Shown in pieces: positions 44,289 to 52,984 of a stretch of 64,000 nucleotides of DNA. The notes beneath the pieces are model-generated. The model did no database searches. It was given only the letters and a program-made list of their open reading frames with translations, and was not told where the DNA came from. Each line of letters opens with the position of its first letter. Within the stretch, counting starts at the first letter, position 1. The DNA is from Acinetobacter calcoaceticus (GTDB taxonomy: Bacteria > Pseudomonadota > Gammaproteobacteria > Pseudomonadales > Moraxellaceae). The DNA lies in assembly GCF_900520355.1 (NCBI RefSeq), contig NZ_LS999521.1, positions 3,870,115 to 3,934,114 of the forward strand. The letters run 5' to 3'. The position numbers were made by a program, and so were the translations under genes.

Positions 44289-44651
44289 ATGAGTTACTAT
44301 CATATCCTGATTGAAGTAAATGATCATATCAGTACAATTGAACAAACACGTGATATTGAACTGTTTGATATTATTGAAATTAAACCGTACCTTCATTCTA
44401 TTCTAATCCCCTTTTTCAATGAGCATGAAATCGAGCTTGAAGATGAAAATATTGAATATAAAGATATTCTACATCTTGAAGTAAAACAGACTCTGTTACC
44501 GATTGAACATTTAATTGAAGAAGAACAAAAGCAATTACCAAGTGATACAGATGTTACGATCACTGCGTATGAAATCTTTAATGATCGAGATTTAAGCCAA
44601 GATGTCACTTCAGTTATTTTTGATATTTTGGAAGCGGTTAAATTAGATTAG
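44289..44651 (+). CDS. Acidic protein of unknown function, 120 aa
   Basis: Start ATG 44289 with GGAG 6 bp upstream. MSYYHILIEVNDHISTIEQT opens a protein strongly rich in Glu, Ile and Asp, with alternating beta and helical stretches (IEIKPYLHSILIPFF, VKQTLLPIEHLIEEEQ, VTSVIFDILEAVKLD). No signal peptide, membrane helix or cysteine. Not recognised. Possibly a small cytoplasmic alpha/beta protein. Convergent with the transglycosylase gene over a shared terminator. Confidence 0.75.
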   Translation: MSYYHILIEVNDHISTIEQTRDIELFDIIEIKPYLHSILIPFFNEHEIELEDENIEYKDILHLEVKQTLLPIEHLIEEEQKQLPSDTDVTITAYEIFNDRDLSQDVTSVIFDILEAVKLD

Positions 44652-44674
44652 CAATCTTATAAAAATATTTATAA

Positions 44675-44704
44675 AAAAGGTCTGCATGTGCAGACCTTTT
44701 TATT
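44675..44704. terminator. Bidirectional terminator
   Basis: AAAAGGTCTGCA and its perfect complement with a TG centre; A and T runs outside. Confidence 0.9.
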
Positions 44705-44713
44705 ATTTTCATT

Positions 44714-46006
44714 TTATTGCATCATTTTTTGGGCTTGTTCTTGACGGAATGCGCGTAAGATTTGTTGCCCAGCCCGTCCTGTTGGATTTAAACCTAAACG
44801 AGTTTGCTCCTGACGAATAGCTACACGGGTTTTATCCCCAATAAGGCCATCAACCGCGCCAATATCATAGCCACGATTAATCAAAAATTGTTGAATTTCA
44901 CGACGTTCCATACGTGAAGTTCCTGGATCATCAGTTGGCCAAGATGTTGCAAAAGGACGAGCGCCTTTTAAACGATCAGATAGATGAGCAATTGCAAGAC
45001 CATAACTTTCAGCAGCGTTATAACTATAGATAGCATCAAAATTCTTAAATACTAAAAATACTGGACCATTTACACCTGCTGGTGCCATTAAACCTGCCGA
45101 AGTACTGCTAGATAAAGCGCCTTGAACAAGTGGAGAGCCGTCAATTCGAGTAACGCCTCTTGCACTCCAGCTACTTAAAGCTTTCTTTGAGCGTCGCCCT
45201 TCTCCATCAATTGACATACCTTGGGGAACTTTTACTTCAAAACCCCATGGCATTCCTGCTTGCCAGCCCGCTTTATTTAAGAAATTCGCTGTTGAAGCCA
45301 GTGCATCAGCTGTACTAGACACCAAGTCTCGACGACCATCTCCATCAAAATCAACAGCTAAACGTTCATAGGTCGATGGCATAAATTGCGTATGTCCAAA
45401 TGCCCCAGCCCATGAACCTTTCAGTTGATCTTCGGTTAAGTCACCACGCTGTAAAATACGCATGGTGGCAAAAAATTCAGTACGGAAATAACTTTGTCGG
45501 CGGCCTTCACAACTTAAAGTTCCGAGTGCCTGTAATAAAGGATATTTTCCAGAAATATCACCAAAATTACTTTCCACACCCCACACTGCCACAATTGTTT
45601 CTGGTGGTACGCCGTAGGTTTGAGAAGCACGATTTAAAACATCACGATATTGCGCCAGTTTTTGTTTTCCAAGCTCAACACGCTCTTCGTCGACTAACCC
45701 AGAAAGATAATCCCAAATTGGTGTCGAAAATTCTGGTTGATAATTTAATTTATCAATAACCGAATAATCTGGAGTTAAGTTTTGAGTATAACGATCATAA
45801 GACGCCCCCGAGACTCCGGCAGCAATCGCTTGAGAGCGTAAATTTGCCAAACAACTTTGGAAATTATTATTAGGCGTATAATTTTCGTTAGTCACTGCCG
45901 GAACAGTGGCACTGCTAGATATTGTAGAACCATTAATTACGAGCTCTGCTTGAGCCTGAGTCATTGCTAAAAATACAGAGCCAACAATACAAGAAAAACG
46001 TCGCAT
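44714..46006 (-). CDS. Lytic murein transglycosylase, MltB family
   Basis: 430 aa. Signal peptide about 1-20 (ending AQA). Slt-type MltB catalytic domain (about 50-350) with VAVWGVESNFGDISGKYPLLQAL near residue 145 (catalytic Glu), GSWAGAFGHTQFMPSTY near 204 and DGRRDL; C-terminal peptidoglycan-binding domain (365-425; IQQFLINRGYDIGAVDGLIGDKTRVAI). Cleaves the glycan strand with formation of anhydro-MurNAc. No lipobox, so a soluble periplasmic form. Its start borders the repeat-rich region at 46.02-46.67 kb. Confidence 0.92.
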   Translation of the reverse strand: MRRFSCIVGSVFLAMTQAQAELVINGSTISSSATVPAVTNENYTPNNNFQSCLANLRSQAIAAGVSGASYDRYTQNLTPDYSVIDKLNYQPEFSTPIWDYLSGLVDEERVELGKQKLAQYRDVLNRASQTYGVPPETIVAVWGVESNFGDISGKYPLLQALGTLSCEGRRQSYFRTEFFATMRILQRGDLTEDQLKGSWAGAFGHTQFMPSTYERLAVDFDGDGRRDLVSSTADALASTANFLNKAGWQAGMPWGFEVKVPQGMSIDGEGRRSKKALSSWSARGVTRIDGSPLVQGALSSSTSAGLMAPAGVNGPVFLVFKNFDAIYSYNAAESYGLAIAHLSDRLKGARPFATSWPTDDPGTSRMERREIQQFLINRGYDIGAVDGLIGDKTRVAIRQEQTRLGLNPTGRAGQQILRAFRQEQAQKMMQ

Positions 46007-46266
46007 ATTATCCCAGTTTCAATTTTTGAATTTAAATTTTTAAGTACCATACCATTATGAGTCTAAAATTTCAGAGAGAAAACGTAAATTTGAATTCATA
46101 ATCTCTTCTTTAAATTCATTTCTATTGTTTTAAATTCAAATTCCTTACGTTGTTTTTGAATTTAAAACCTCTGCAATGCGCATCACCAGTTTTGAATTCA
46201 AAATAATAGCGCATAGTTTAAATTCAAAAAACTTATTTTAAATTTAAACTATAAAACAAGTGTTTC

Positions 46267-46286
46267 TGTGGATAAACTTATCCACA
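46267..46286. promoter_or_regulatory. Inverted pair of DnaA boxes
   Basis: TGTGGATAA and TTATCCACA separated by 2 bp, both perfect 9-mers, in the gap between the two groups of AT-rich repeats. Confidence 0.85.
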
Positions 46287-46419
46287 ATCAAGCAAAAATG
46301 CCCCTATTTATTGATTCTATTCTATATTCCATCATTTCTTAAACATAGAAAAGTCATTCAAATGAACAATCGGTATTTTTAAATTCAAAAGTTAGCCCAT
46401 GTTTTAAATTCAAACCTGC

Positions 46420-46482
46420 CACGTTATTTTGAATTTAAAACATTTCAACAAACATCATTCGTTTTGAATTCAAAATAACGTG
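46420..46482. repeat. Long inverted repeat in the origin-like region
   Basis: Arms 46420-46441 and 46461-46482 are complementary at 21 of 22 positions with a 19-nt loop. Each arm contains one 12-mer plus the flank CACGTTAT, so the complementarity goes beyond the shared repeat. Confidence 0.85.
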
Positions 46483-46513
46483 ACCCTAACGTCTGTTATA
46501 AATTAAACCCTCT

Positions 46514-46522
46514 TGTGGATAA
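46514..46522 (-). promoter_or_regulatory. DnaA box
   Basis: Perfect TTATCCACA on the minus strand, inside the right group of 12-mers. Confidence 0.8.
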
Positions 46523-46617
46523 CTAACTTTAAATTCAAAAAATGTAAAAAACTTGTCTTCACTTTTTTAAATTTAAAAACACTATCAATATTTAAATTCA
46601 AAAATTCACGTAAAAAG

Positions 46618-46626
46618 TTATCCACA
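46618..46626 (+). promoter_or_regulatory. DnaA box
   Basis: Perfect TTATCCACA on the plus strand, between the last two 12-mers. Confidence 0.8.
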
Positions 46627-46672
46627 CCTAAAAATGCTCATGATTTATTATTTTTTTAAATTTAAAAGACGA

Positions 46673-46698
46673 AAAAAGCGATCCGAAGACCGCTTTTT
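46673..46698 (-). terminator. Terminator of purEK
   Basis: AAAAAGCG / CGCTTTTT stem with a 10-nt loop, T-run on the minus strand, 17 bp after the purK stop. Confidence 0.8.
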
Positions 46699-46715
46699 AG
46701 CAAATTAAAATTACT

Positions 46716-47837
46716 TTAGAGAGTCATATTTTCTGTTAGAGCGAGTGGTTCTGGCAAAATTTTTGCCAATTGACGGCATAACGTCGTCAATTCATTACTA
46801 TCCAAAGGCATTAAAGTGATATGACCTAACTTACGGCCAGCACGTTCTGACTTGTTATAAAGGTGTAGATGAGCACCATTTAAGGCAAGTACATCTTCAG
46901 TTTTAGGATGCTGACCAATAATATTGATCATGACCGTTGGACGAACAACGTCTGTTGAACCTAATGGAAGACCAGCAACAGCTCGAATATGGTTTTCAAA
47001 CTGAGAACAAACAGCGCCTTCAATTGACCAGTGGCCTGAGTTATGCACACGCGGTGCCATCTCATTTGCACATAAACCTTGCTCTGTCACAAACAGCTCT
47101 AGAGTCAACACACCAACATAGTTGAGGTGATTCAACAAGCGTGTAATGTAGTCTTGAGCAACAGGCTGTAAAGCTTCACTATTCGGTGCTGGAACAATTG
47201 AATGCGATAAAATGCCATTATGGTGGTGATTTTCAGCCAATGGCCAAGTTTTTACTTCACCATTTTGGCCGCGCACCGCAATAATTGAAACTTCGCGAGA
47301 GAATTTAACAAAGCTTTCGGCAACTAGGCTCTGTGCAGGACCAAGTTCAGCCCACGCGGTGTCAATCTGGTCTTCTGAACGAAGTACAAACTGACCTTTA
47401 CCATCATATCCACCAGTTGCAGTCTTGAGCACAATCGGCAAGCCAAGCTCAGCAACAGCCTTTTTCAAACTTTCTAAGCTATCTACAGCACGATACGGCG
47501 CAACAGGAATAGTAAGTTCATCAAATAATGCTTTTTCTGATAAACGATTTTGCGCAGTCGCTAAAGCAACACGGGGAGGGTGCAATGCCTTAGTTTTTGT
47601 TAAAACATCAACATCTTCCACGGGGGTGTTTTCAAACTCAAGACTGTAAACATCAGCACTTTCAATAAACTGCTTTAAACCTTGCTCATCTTGACTAGAA
47701 AAGACTTGGCCTAAAACACCTGCTGGACAATCTGTATTTGCTTCAAAAAAAGTACATTGAATATTTAATGGTAACGCCGCTTGAGCCATCATTCGACCCA
47801 GTTGCCCACCACCAAAAATACCGATAGTTTTATCCAT
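46716..47837 (-). CDS. purK: 5-(carboxyamino)imidazole ribonucleotide synthase
   Basis: 373 aa ATP-grasp enzyme of purine synthesis: AIR + bicarbonate + ATP to N5-CAIR. N-terminal IGIFGGGQLGRMMAQAA, ATP-grasp core with PIVLKTATGGYDGKGQFVL near residue 135 and LTLELFVTEQGLCANEMAPRVHNSGHW near 244. Follows purE by 9 bp on the same strand, a two-gene operon. Both act in consecutive steps. Confidence 0.96.
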   Translation of the reverse strand: MDKTIGIFGGGQLGRMMAQAALPLNIQCTFFEANTDCPAGVLGQVFSSQDEQGLKQFIESADVYSLEFENTPVEDVDVLTKTKALHPPRVALATAQNRLSEKALFDELTIPVAPYRAVDSLESLKKAVAELGLPIVLKTATGGYDGKGQFVLRSEDQIDTAWAELGPAQSLVAESFVKFSREVSIIAVRGQNGEVKTWPLAENHHHNGILSHSIVPAPNSEALQPVAQDYITRLLNHLNYVGVLTLELFVTEQGLCANEMAPRVHNSGHWSIEGAVCSQFENHIRAVAGLPLGSTDVVRPTVMINIIGQHPKTEDVLALNGAHLHLYNKSERAGRKLGHITLMPLDSNELTTLCRQLAKILPEPLALTENMTL

Positions 47838-47846
47838 CTCAGCCTC

Positions 47847-48362
47847 TTACACCTGACCCGGAATATTTTTGCTTGCAACTTTATCAGTTTGCGCAGCACG
47901 GAAATCAGCAACATTTTTTGCGATTTCAGGACGAGTTAAACCTAAGATTTGTGCCGCCATAATTGCAGCATTCGTCGCACCAGCTGGACCAATCGCTAAA
48001 GTACCCACTGCAATACCAGCTGGCATTTGTACGATTGAAAGCAAAGAATCTACGCCATTTAAAATTGATGATTTAACTGGTACACCTAAAACAGGTAAAT
48101 CAGTTTTTGCGGCACACATTCCAGGTAAATGCGCTGCACCGCCTGCACCAGCAATAATCACTTGAATACCACGATCACGCGCAGTTTCTGCATATTCAAA
48201 TAAACGATCTGGAGTACGATGAGCAGATACCACTTCCGCTTCAAATGGGACACCAAGCTGTTTAAGCATATTGGCTGTGTTTTCGAGAGTTGCCCAATCA
48301 GATTGAGAACCCATAATAATTCCAACGAGAGGTTGAGCGTCTTGTGCTGCGGCCGCATTCAT
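47847..48362 (-). CDS. purE: N5-carboxyaminoimidazole ribonucleotide mutase
   Basis: 171 aa class I PurE: N5-CAIR to CAIR. Motifs [14 protein letters not shown] near residue 13, [15 protein letters not shown] near 44, and [25 protein letters not shown] near 71. First gene of purEK. The 280-bp upstream region has a TATAAT-like element near 48450 on the minus strand but no purine riboswitch that I can see. Confidence 0.96.
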   Translation of the reverse strand: MNAAAAQDAQPLVGIIMGSQSDWATLENTANMLKQLGVPFEAEVVSAHRTPDRLFEYAETARDRGIQVIIAGAGGAAHLPGMCAAKTDLPVLGVPVKSSILNGVDSLLSIVQMPAGIAVGTLAIGPAGATNAAIMAAQILGLTRPEIAKNVADFRAAQTDKVASKNIPGQV

Positions 48363-48642
48363 TGCTAATGTTCCAGAGACAAAAGTAAAAGAAGATAAAT
48401 CTCGACGAGAGCCAAGTTTTAAATGGTTCGGAAGCCCATTATTATAGACTGATTTTTCATCTCACGAAAATTTAACTGACCAGCTCTGCGAATATTTTTA
48501 ATCTCATAAAAAAATGTCATGGTTTAACAGTGACACATTCTCAAATTTTATTAATATTATTTAAATATCCTGCAAAATAATCAGGTATTTGGAAAAGTAA
48601 TCGCTTGTATAGAATCAATTATTCAATACAAGCTATTGCAAA

Positions 48643-49008
48643 TTATTGGCTTCTAAATACGAAATAAACACAGCCAAATAGACATAACATCGCCCACAAG
48701 TAATCTAGTTTAAATGGTTGTTTAAACAAGAAAATCATAAACGGTACGAACACAATCAGCGTAACCACTTCCTGTGTGATCTTCATTTCACCGAGTAACC
48801 AACCTTGTGCACTCAGCATACGAGTAGCAGGAATCATAAAACTGTATTCAAGCAAGGCAATAATCCAACCGAATAAAATCGCTTGCCAGAGTGGAGCATG
48901 GTGCAAAAATTTAAGGTGCCCATACCATGCAAGTGTCATAAAACAGTTAGAAATAACTAATAACGCAAACGCTAAAACCGTTGGGCTCAAAGGCACATCC
49001 CTCATCAT
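48643..49008 (-). CDS. DUF486 family small membrane protein
   Basis: About 121 aa, four predicted helices (residues 8-25, 35-55, 75-95, 100-118), in the DMT/small-multidrug-like DUF486 group. Distinctive segments: NCFMTLAWYGHLK and LLEYSFMIPATRM. The start is uncertain: GTG 49011, ATG 49008 and ATG 49005 are in a row and none has a good ribosome-binding site. Function unknown. Stands alone between purE and mpl. Confidence 0.82.
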   Translation of the reverse strand: MMRDVPLSPTVLAFALLVISNCFMTLAWYGHLKFLHHAPLWQAILFGWIIALLEYSFMIPATRMLSAQGWLLGEMKITQEVVTLIVFVPFMIFLFKQPFKLDYLWAMLCLFGCVYFVFRSQ

Positions 49009-49243
49009 CACGATGATTTAAGTATTATTAAAGATACAAAACATTATAAAAGATAAAACTGTAATTCAGCTTAAATACAAAAAATAAAGCTGTACTTTTA
49101 TAAGGGCCTCAAACACATAGAACAACAACGATTTTTGACTATCTTTTCCCGTTTAGCCTTGCTATCGTTGCTGCCAAATTTATCAATAATGAACGCGCAG
49201 ACACTTGACGTGCTGTGTATAGAAGCAGTGGAGAAAGCGAGCA

Positions 49244-50617
49244 ATGCATCTGCATATCTTGGGTATTTGTGGCACTTTTATGGGCTCTTTAGCGCTTTTA
49301 GCTCGTGATTTAGGGCATAAGGTAACCGGTTCGGATTTAAACGTTTACCCGCCAATGTCTACCCAGTTAGAAAATGCAGGCATTACACTCATGCAAGGCT
49401 ATGACCGTAGCCATTTACAACCACATCCAGATTTAGTGATTGTCGGAAATGCCATGAAACGTGGTATTGATGCTGTAGAATATATGCTTAATGAAGGTCT
49501 ACCATATATTTCTGGTCCACAGTTCCTTGCCGATCATGTTCTACAAGGCAAGCATGTACTTGGTGTAGCGGGTACTCATGGTAAAACCACGACTACGACT
49601 ATGCTTGCTTGGGTACTTGATCAAGCTGGTTTAAATCCAGGCTTTTTAATTGGCGGCGTTCCACTGGGCTTTAGTGAAAGCGCTCGTTTAGGCGGTGGCA
49701 AATACTTCTGCGTTGAAGCCGATGAATATGACTCAGCTTTCTTTGATAAGCGCTCTAAGTTTGTTCATTATCACCCAAAAACGGCGATTTTAAACAACCT
49801 AGAATTCGACCATGCCGATATTTTTGATGACTTAGCGGCTATTCAAAAGCAATTCCATCACCTTGTGCGTACCATTCCAAGTGAAGGCCGCATTATTGCA
49901 CCAATTACTGAAACACACATTGACGAAGTGCTTGAAATGGGCTGTTGGACACCAGTGATTCGTACAAGTCTAGAAACGAATGAAAAAGCTGCTCTGTCTG
50001 CCGAATTAATTTCAATTGATGGCAGCCATTTTAAAGTACTCGAAAATGGCAATGTCGTTGGCGAAGTGAAATGGAGTATGACAGGGCAACATAGTGTAGC
50101 TAATGCTTTAGCAACGATTGCAGCTGCTCAGCATGTCGGTGTTGCGCTTGAAAAGGCTTGTGAAGCTTTGTCTAACTTTGGTGGTGTGAAACGTCGTATG
50201 GAGTTGCTTGGCACAGTCAATAGTATTGAGGTTTATGATGACTTTGCTCACCATCCAACTGCAATTGACACGACTTTAGATGGCGCACGTAAACGTTTAG
50301 GCGAACGCCGTTTATGGGCCATTATCGAACCACGTTCAAACACCATGCGTATGGGAAGCCATAAAGATGGCTTAGCACACTCAGCACGCTTAGCAGACGA
50401 AGTCATTTGGTATCAGCCAGAAGGTTTAGATTGGGATTTACAACCCGTGATTGAAGCTGCGTCTAATCATGCTCAAGTTAGCCGTTCACTTGATGAAATT
50501 ATTGAACGTGTTGTCAATGAAGCAGGTGAGGGCGATGCTGTTGTGATCATGTCTAATGGTGGCTTTGGTGGATTACATCAAAAATTAATGAATGCATTAA
50601 AAGCAAAAGCTGCTTAA
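49244..50617 (+). CDS. mpl: UDP-MurNAc:L-Ala-gamma-D-Glu-meso-DAP ligase
   Basis: 457 aa Mur-ligase family enzyme for murein recycling: it joins the recovered tripeptide to UDP-MurNAc. N-terminal HILGICGTFMGSLALLARDLGHKVTGSD, P-loop GVAGTHGKTTTTTML near residue 107, and the C-terminal domain with YDDFAHHPTAI and EPRSNTMR. The MGSLA segment distinguishes Mpl from MurC. Complements mupP at 9.9 kb in the same recycling physiology, though unlinked. Confidence 0.95.
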   Translation: MHLHILGICGTFMGSLALLARDLGHKVTGSDLNVYPPMSTQLENAGITLMQGYDRSHLQPHPDLVIVGNAMKRGIDAVEYMLNEGLPYISGPQFLADHVLQGKHVLGVAGTHGKTTTTTMLAWVLDQAGLNPGFLIGGVPLGFSESARLGGGKYFCVEADEYDSAFFDKRSKFVHYHPKTAILNNLEFDHADIFDDLAAIQKQFHHLVRTIPSEGRIIAPITETHIDEVLEMGCWTPVIRTSLETNEKAALSAELISIDGSHFKVLENGNVVGEVKWSMTGQHSVANALATIAAAQHVGVALEKACEALSNFGGVKRRMELLGTVNSIEVYDDFAHHPTAIDTTLDGARKRLGERRLWAIIEPRSNTMRMGSHKDGLAHSARLADEVIWYQPEGLDWDLQPVIEAASNHAQVSRSLDEIIERVVNEAGEGDAVVIMSNGGFGGLHQKLMNALKAKAA

Positions 50618-50639
50618 CTTGGCTTTAGATAATTCAATA

Positions 50640-50673
50640 AAAAAACGGGTTTCAAATGGAAACCCGTTTTTTA
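50640..50673 (+). terminator. Terminator of mpl (also faces ltrA)
   Basis: AAAACGGGTTTC and its complement around a 5-nt loop, flanked by A- and T-runs; between convergent genes. Confidence 0.9.
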
Positions 50674-50683
50674 TTCAGCCGTT

Positions 50684-51868
50684 TTAAACCTTCTCTGGTT
50701 CTATATTGGCTATAAATTTATTAGAAACCATTAAACGTAAACTATAGACAATACCCATCGCAAAAACGCTATATCCCACGTTATTACAAATAAACGGAAT
50801 ACATAAAATGATAAGAGCCGTAATAGGGTAAAACCATTTGCTGATTCCCGCTAAACATTCAAATTCGTATAGTACCCAAATACAGGTGGTATAGAGCACT
50901 ACACTCACCGCAACAACTATTCCCATATATAAATCGGAAATATGGGCATGATGAGTAGTGACATCCACTGCCGCTGCAAGCGCAGCGCCCACCGTAGCAA
51001 TACTCACAAAAACAAAGTAATGACCATACCCCCATACAAACGGGCGCACACCTTTCAAATGGTGATGCTGTTCACTACGGTCAAAATAAGCCCACCACAT
51101 CGCGAACATAAGCATCAATCCACCGATCATTAAAAAAACGGCAGGAATATTAATAGATTGAGCAGTCAGCGCATCGCGGATTGCATTAAAGCTACCAATA
51201 ATTGATTCACCCAACACAATAATCGTAAGCAGGGCATAACGCTCTACAATATGATGTGGATGCCACGGCGTAGGTGAATATTTTTCTGCATAGTAGGGAA
51301 CAAATAGCTCCATAGCAGCTAAAAATAAAAATAAAGGGGCCGAAAGTACATGGGTAAAATTGGCAACTAACCAACCAACCTGTACCAGTACAATCCCTAT
51401 TGCATAACGATAAGCCGTAATACGTCGAGCAGGATCGTATTTTGCTGCACGCAACCACTGGGTCACTAATGCCATTCGCATGATGACATAACCAATGATC
51501 ATTACATCAAAATCCTGACTATGAAATACATCAGGAATGCCTGCTGCCATCACCAATGAACCTGCAATTTGCACAAAAGTGAGGCATCGATACAACGCAT
51601 CGTCGTTATCGTAAGCCGAAGCAAACCATGAAAAGTTCATCCATGCCCACCATAGCGCGAAAAATACCATCAGGTAACTTGGTAACGCATGCCATAGGTG
51701 ATTTTCAATAATGGCGTGGTGTAACTGCTGACCAGCTGTTGCAATTGCTACCACAAAAATTAAATCGAACAATAATTCGAGGGGAGTCGCTGCTCTATGC
51801 GGCTGTTCTGGATCTCTTGGAGATAAAGGCCTCAAACTTAATTTTTTCTGTTTTTCTTGAGTAGTCAT
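50684..51868 (-). CDS. Low-temperature-requirement A family membrane protein
   Basis: 394 aa from ATG 51868 (MTTQEKQKK); a longer in-frame start exists but lacks export or ribosome-binding support. Domain begins ATPLELLFDLIFVVAIATAGQQL near residue 28, the LtrA signature, and the protein has about ten helices; HHIVERYALLTIIVLGESIIGSF near 205 is the second conserved block. Integral inner-membrane protein; biochemical role of the family is unknown. Confidence 0.9.
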   Translation of the reverse strand: MTTQEKQKKLSLRPLSPRDPEQPHRAATPLELLFDLIFVVAIATAGQQLHHAIIENHLWHALPSYLMVFFALWWAWMNFSWFASAYDNDDALYRCLTFVQIAGSLVMAAGIPDVFHSQDFDVMIIGYVIMRMALVTQWLRAAKYDPARRITAYRYAIGIVLVQVGWLVANFTHVLSAPLFLFLAAMELFVPYYAEKYSPTPWHPHHIVERYALLTIIVLGESIIGSFNAIRDALTAQSINIPAVFLMIGGLMLMFAMWWAYFDRSEQHHHLKGVRPFVWGYGHYFVFVSIATVGAALAAAVDVTTHHAHISDLYMGIVVAVSVVLYTTCIWVLYEFECLAGISKWFYPITALIILCIPFICNNVGYSVFAMGIVYSLRLMVSNKFIANIEPEKV

Positions 51869-52069
51869 AAAATAACGTTCTCGAATAAAATGCCAACACG
51901 TTAGCACTTTAATATTAACGCCCAGATCACGCATTAAAAATTATCTAGATTTGCTGTTTAATCTTTACTCGCAAACAAACGATATTTCATTTTTGTGACA
52001 ATTCTTTATCAAGATATTCAACTGAATTCTTTATGATAGCTCACGTTTTTGTTCTTGTTTGGAATATGA

Positions 52070-52666
52070 ATGTCTTTAGAAACACTCAACCTTAGCTTAT
52101 TCCATGTCATTAATGGTGCTCAGGATGCGAGTCAATTTATCATTCGTCTTGCTATCTTTTTTGCTAATGATCTCCTGTATATCCTTTTATTCATTCTTAC
52201 TTTTTTATGGTTCTATGGCGACCAAGATTTAAAAAATAGGGTCGTTAAATCTGTCTTTTTAACATGTGTCTCGCTTTTAGTAGGATACGTTATTTCTCTG
52301 TTTTACCATCATTCACGGCCGTTTGTGATGGGTGTTGGTACCACTTTTATCGAACATGCACCAACGGCATCTTTTCCAAGTAATCATATGCTGATTTTCA
52401 GCACCATAGCTCTGTCTTATTTATTTGCTCAGCGCAAACTGATTGGAATAATTTTTCTTTTCTTGTCATTTTTCGTGGCATGGTCGCGTATTTATCTTGG
52501 TGTGCATTTCCCTTTAGATATGTTGGGTGCTTTTATTGTTGCTCTGTTGGTCAATACAGCGGGTTATTACTTCTGGAATGCTTACGGCACACGCATAACT
52601 GCATTTTTTATTCATCTCTACAAAATCATATGCAAACCGCTTTTAGATCGGGGTTTAATTAAATAG
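52070..52666 (+). CDS. PAP2 phosphatase, undecaprenyl-diphosphatase type (BcrC-like)
   Basis: 198 aa membrane protein with about five helices. PAP2 motifs: HHSRPFVMGVG near residue 79 (motif 1, shortened), ASFPSNH near 100 (motif 2) and SRIYLGVHFPLD near 138 (motif 3 with the catalytic His). The BcrC/YbjG subgroup dephosphorylates undecaprenyl pyrophosphate to recycle the cell-wall lipid carrier. No operon partner. Confidence 0.88.
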   Translation: MSLETLNLSLFHVINGAQDASQFIIRLAIFFANDLLYILLFILTFLWFYGDQDLKNRVVKSVFLTCVSLLVGYVISLFYHHSRPFVMGVGTTFIEHAPTASFPSNHMLIFSTIALSYLFAQRKLIGIIFLFLSFFVAWSRIYLGVHFPLDMLGAFIVALLVNTAGYYFWNAYGTRITAFFIHLYKIICKPLLDRGLIK

Positions 52667-52783
52667 CTTCTAAATCCATTGTTGTGTTAAAAAACACGAA
52701 ATTAAGTTCAGTTGCGTAATCCTAAAAAATCTGCCATTCTATGCGTAGTTGGATATGTTTTATCCAAAACAGAATTTAGTTTG

Positions 52784-52957
52784 ACAAGGGGAGTAGCCTC
52801 CTCCAAACATAGCAGCAATGTTATGTGTCAGATATCGTCAATACACTTTTATTAAAAAGTCGGTATCTGAGCATCATGAAATTCATGATGTAGGCAAGAC
52901 CTTGATCATGTTGGTACAGATGTTTAATTCATCTGGCAACGGGTCAAGGTTTTTTTA
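52784..52957 (+). ncRNA. yybP-ykoY manganese riboswitch with terminator
   Basis: Leader upstream of terC. The 5' side has the class hallmark AAGGGGAGTAGCCTCC at 52786-52801, a hairpin (CATCATGAA/TTCATGATG) at 52872-52890, and a terminator-type stem ACCTTGA (52899-52905) with TCAAGGT (52944-52950) followed by T7. The family binds Mn2+ and switches on TerC/Alx and MntP exporters. The first 100 bp of the 318-bp gap (52667-52783) must hold the promoter. Confidence 0.88.
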
Positions 52958-52984
52958 TGCCCAATTGCCGGATGTGGAGGTTTT

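Larger units (their letters stand above)
46021..46670. other. Origin-like region: 16 AT-rich 12-mers and four DnaA boxes
   Basis: Gene-free DNA between mltB and purK. The 12-mer TTTRAATTYAAA (or a 1-2 base variant) starts at 46025, 46089, 46109, 46129, 46155, 46191, 46217, 46237, then 46378, 46403, 46428, 46463, 46528, 46566, 46591, 46655. Neighbouring starts are mostly 20, 25-26, 35-38 or 64-65 bp apart. Four exact TTATCCACA boxes (both strands) occur: an inverted pair in the gap between the two groups of eight, and two in the right group. Such clustering is typical of bacterial replication origins with an unwinding element. Whether this is oriC or a DnaA-binding reserve cannot be told from sequence; the usual oriC neighbour dnaA should lie about 17 kb to the right. 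Confidence 0.75.

Noticed and set aside
46021..46670. CRISPR array
   Set aside because: Repeats are only 12 bp, occur in both forms of a near-palindrome, and spacing varies from 20 to 141 bp; no cas gene nearby.
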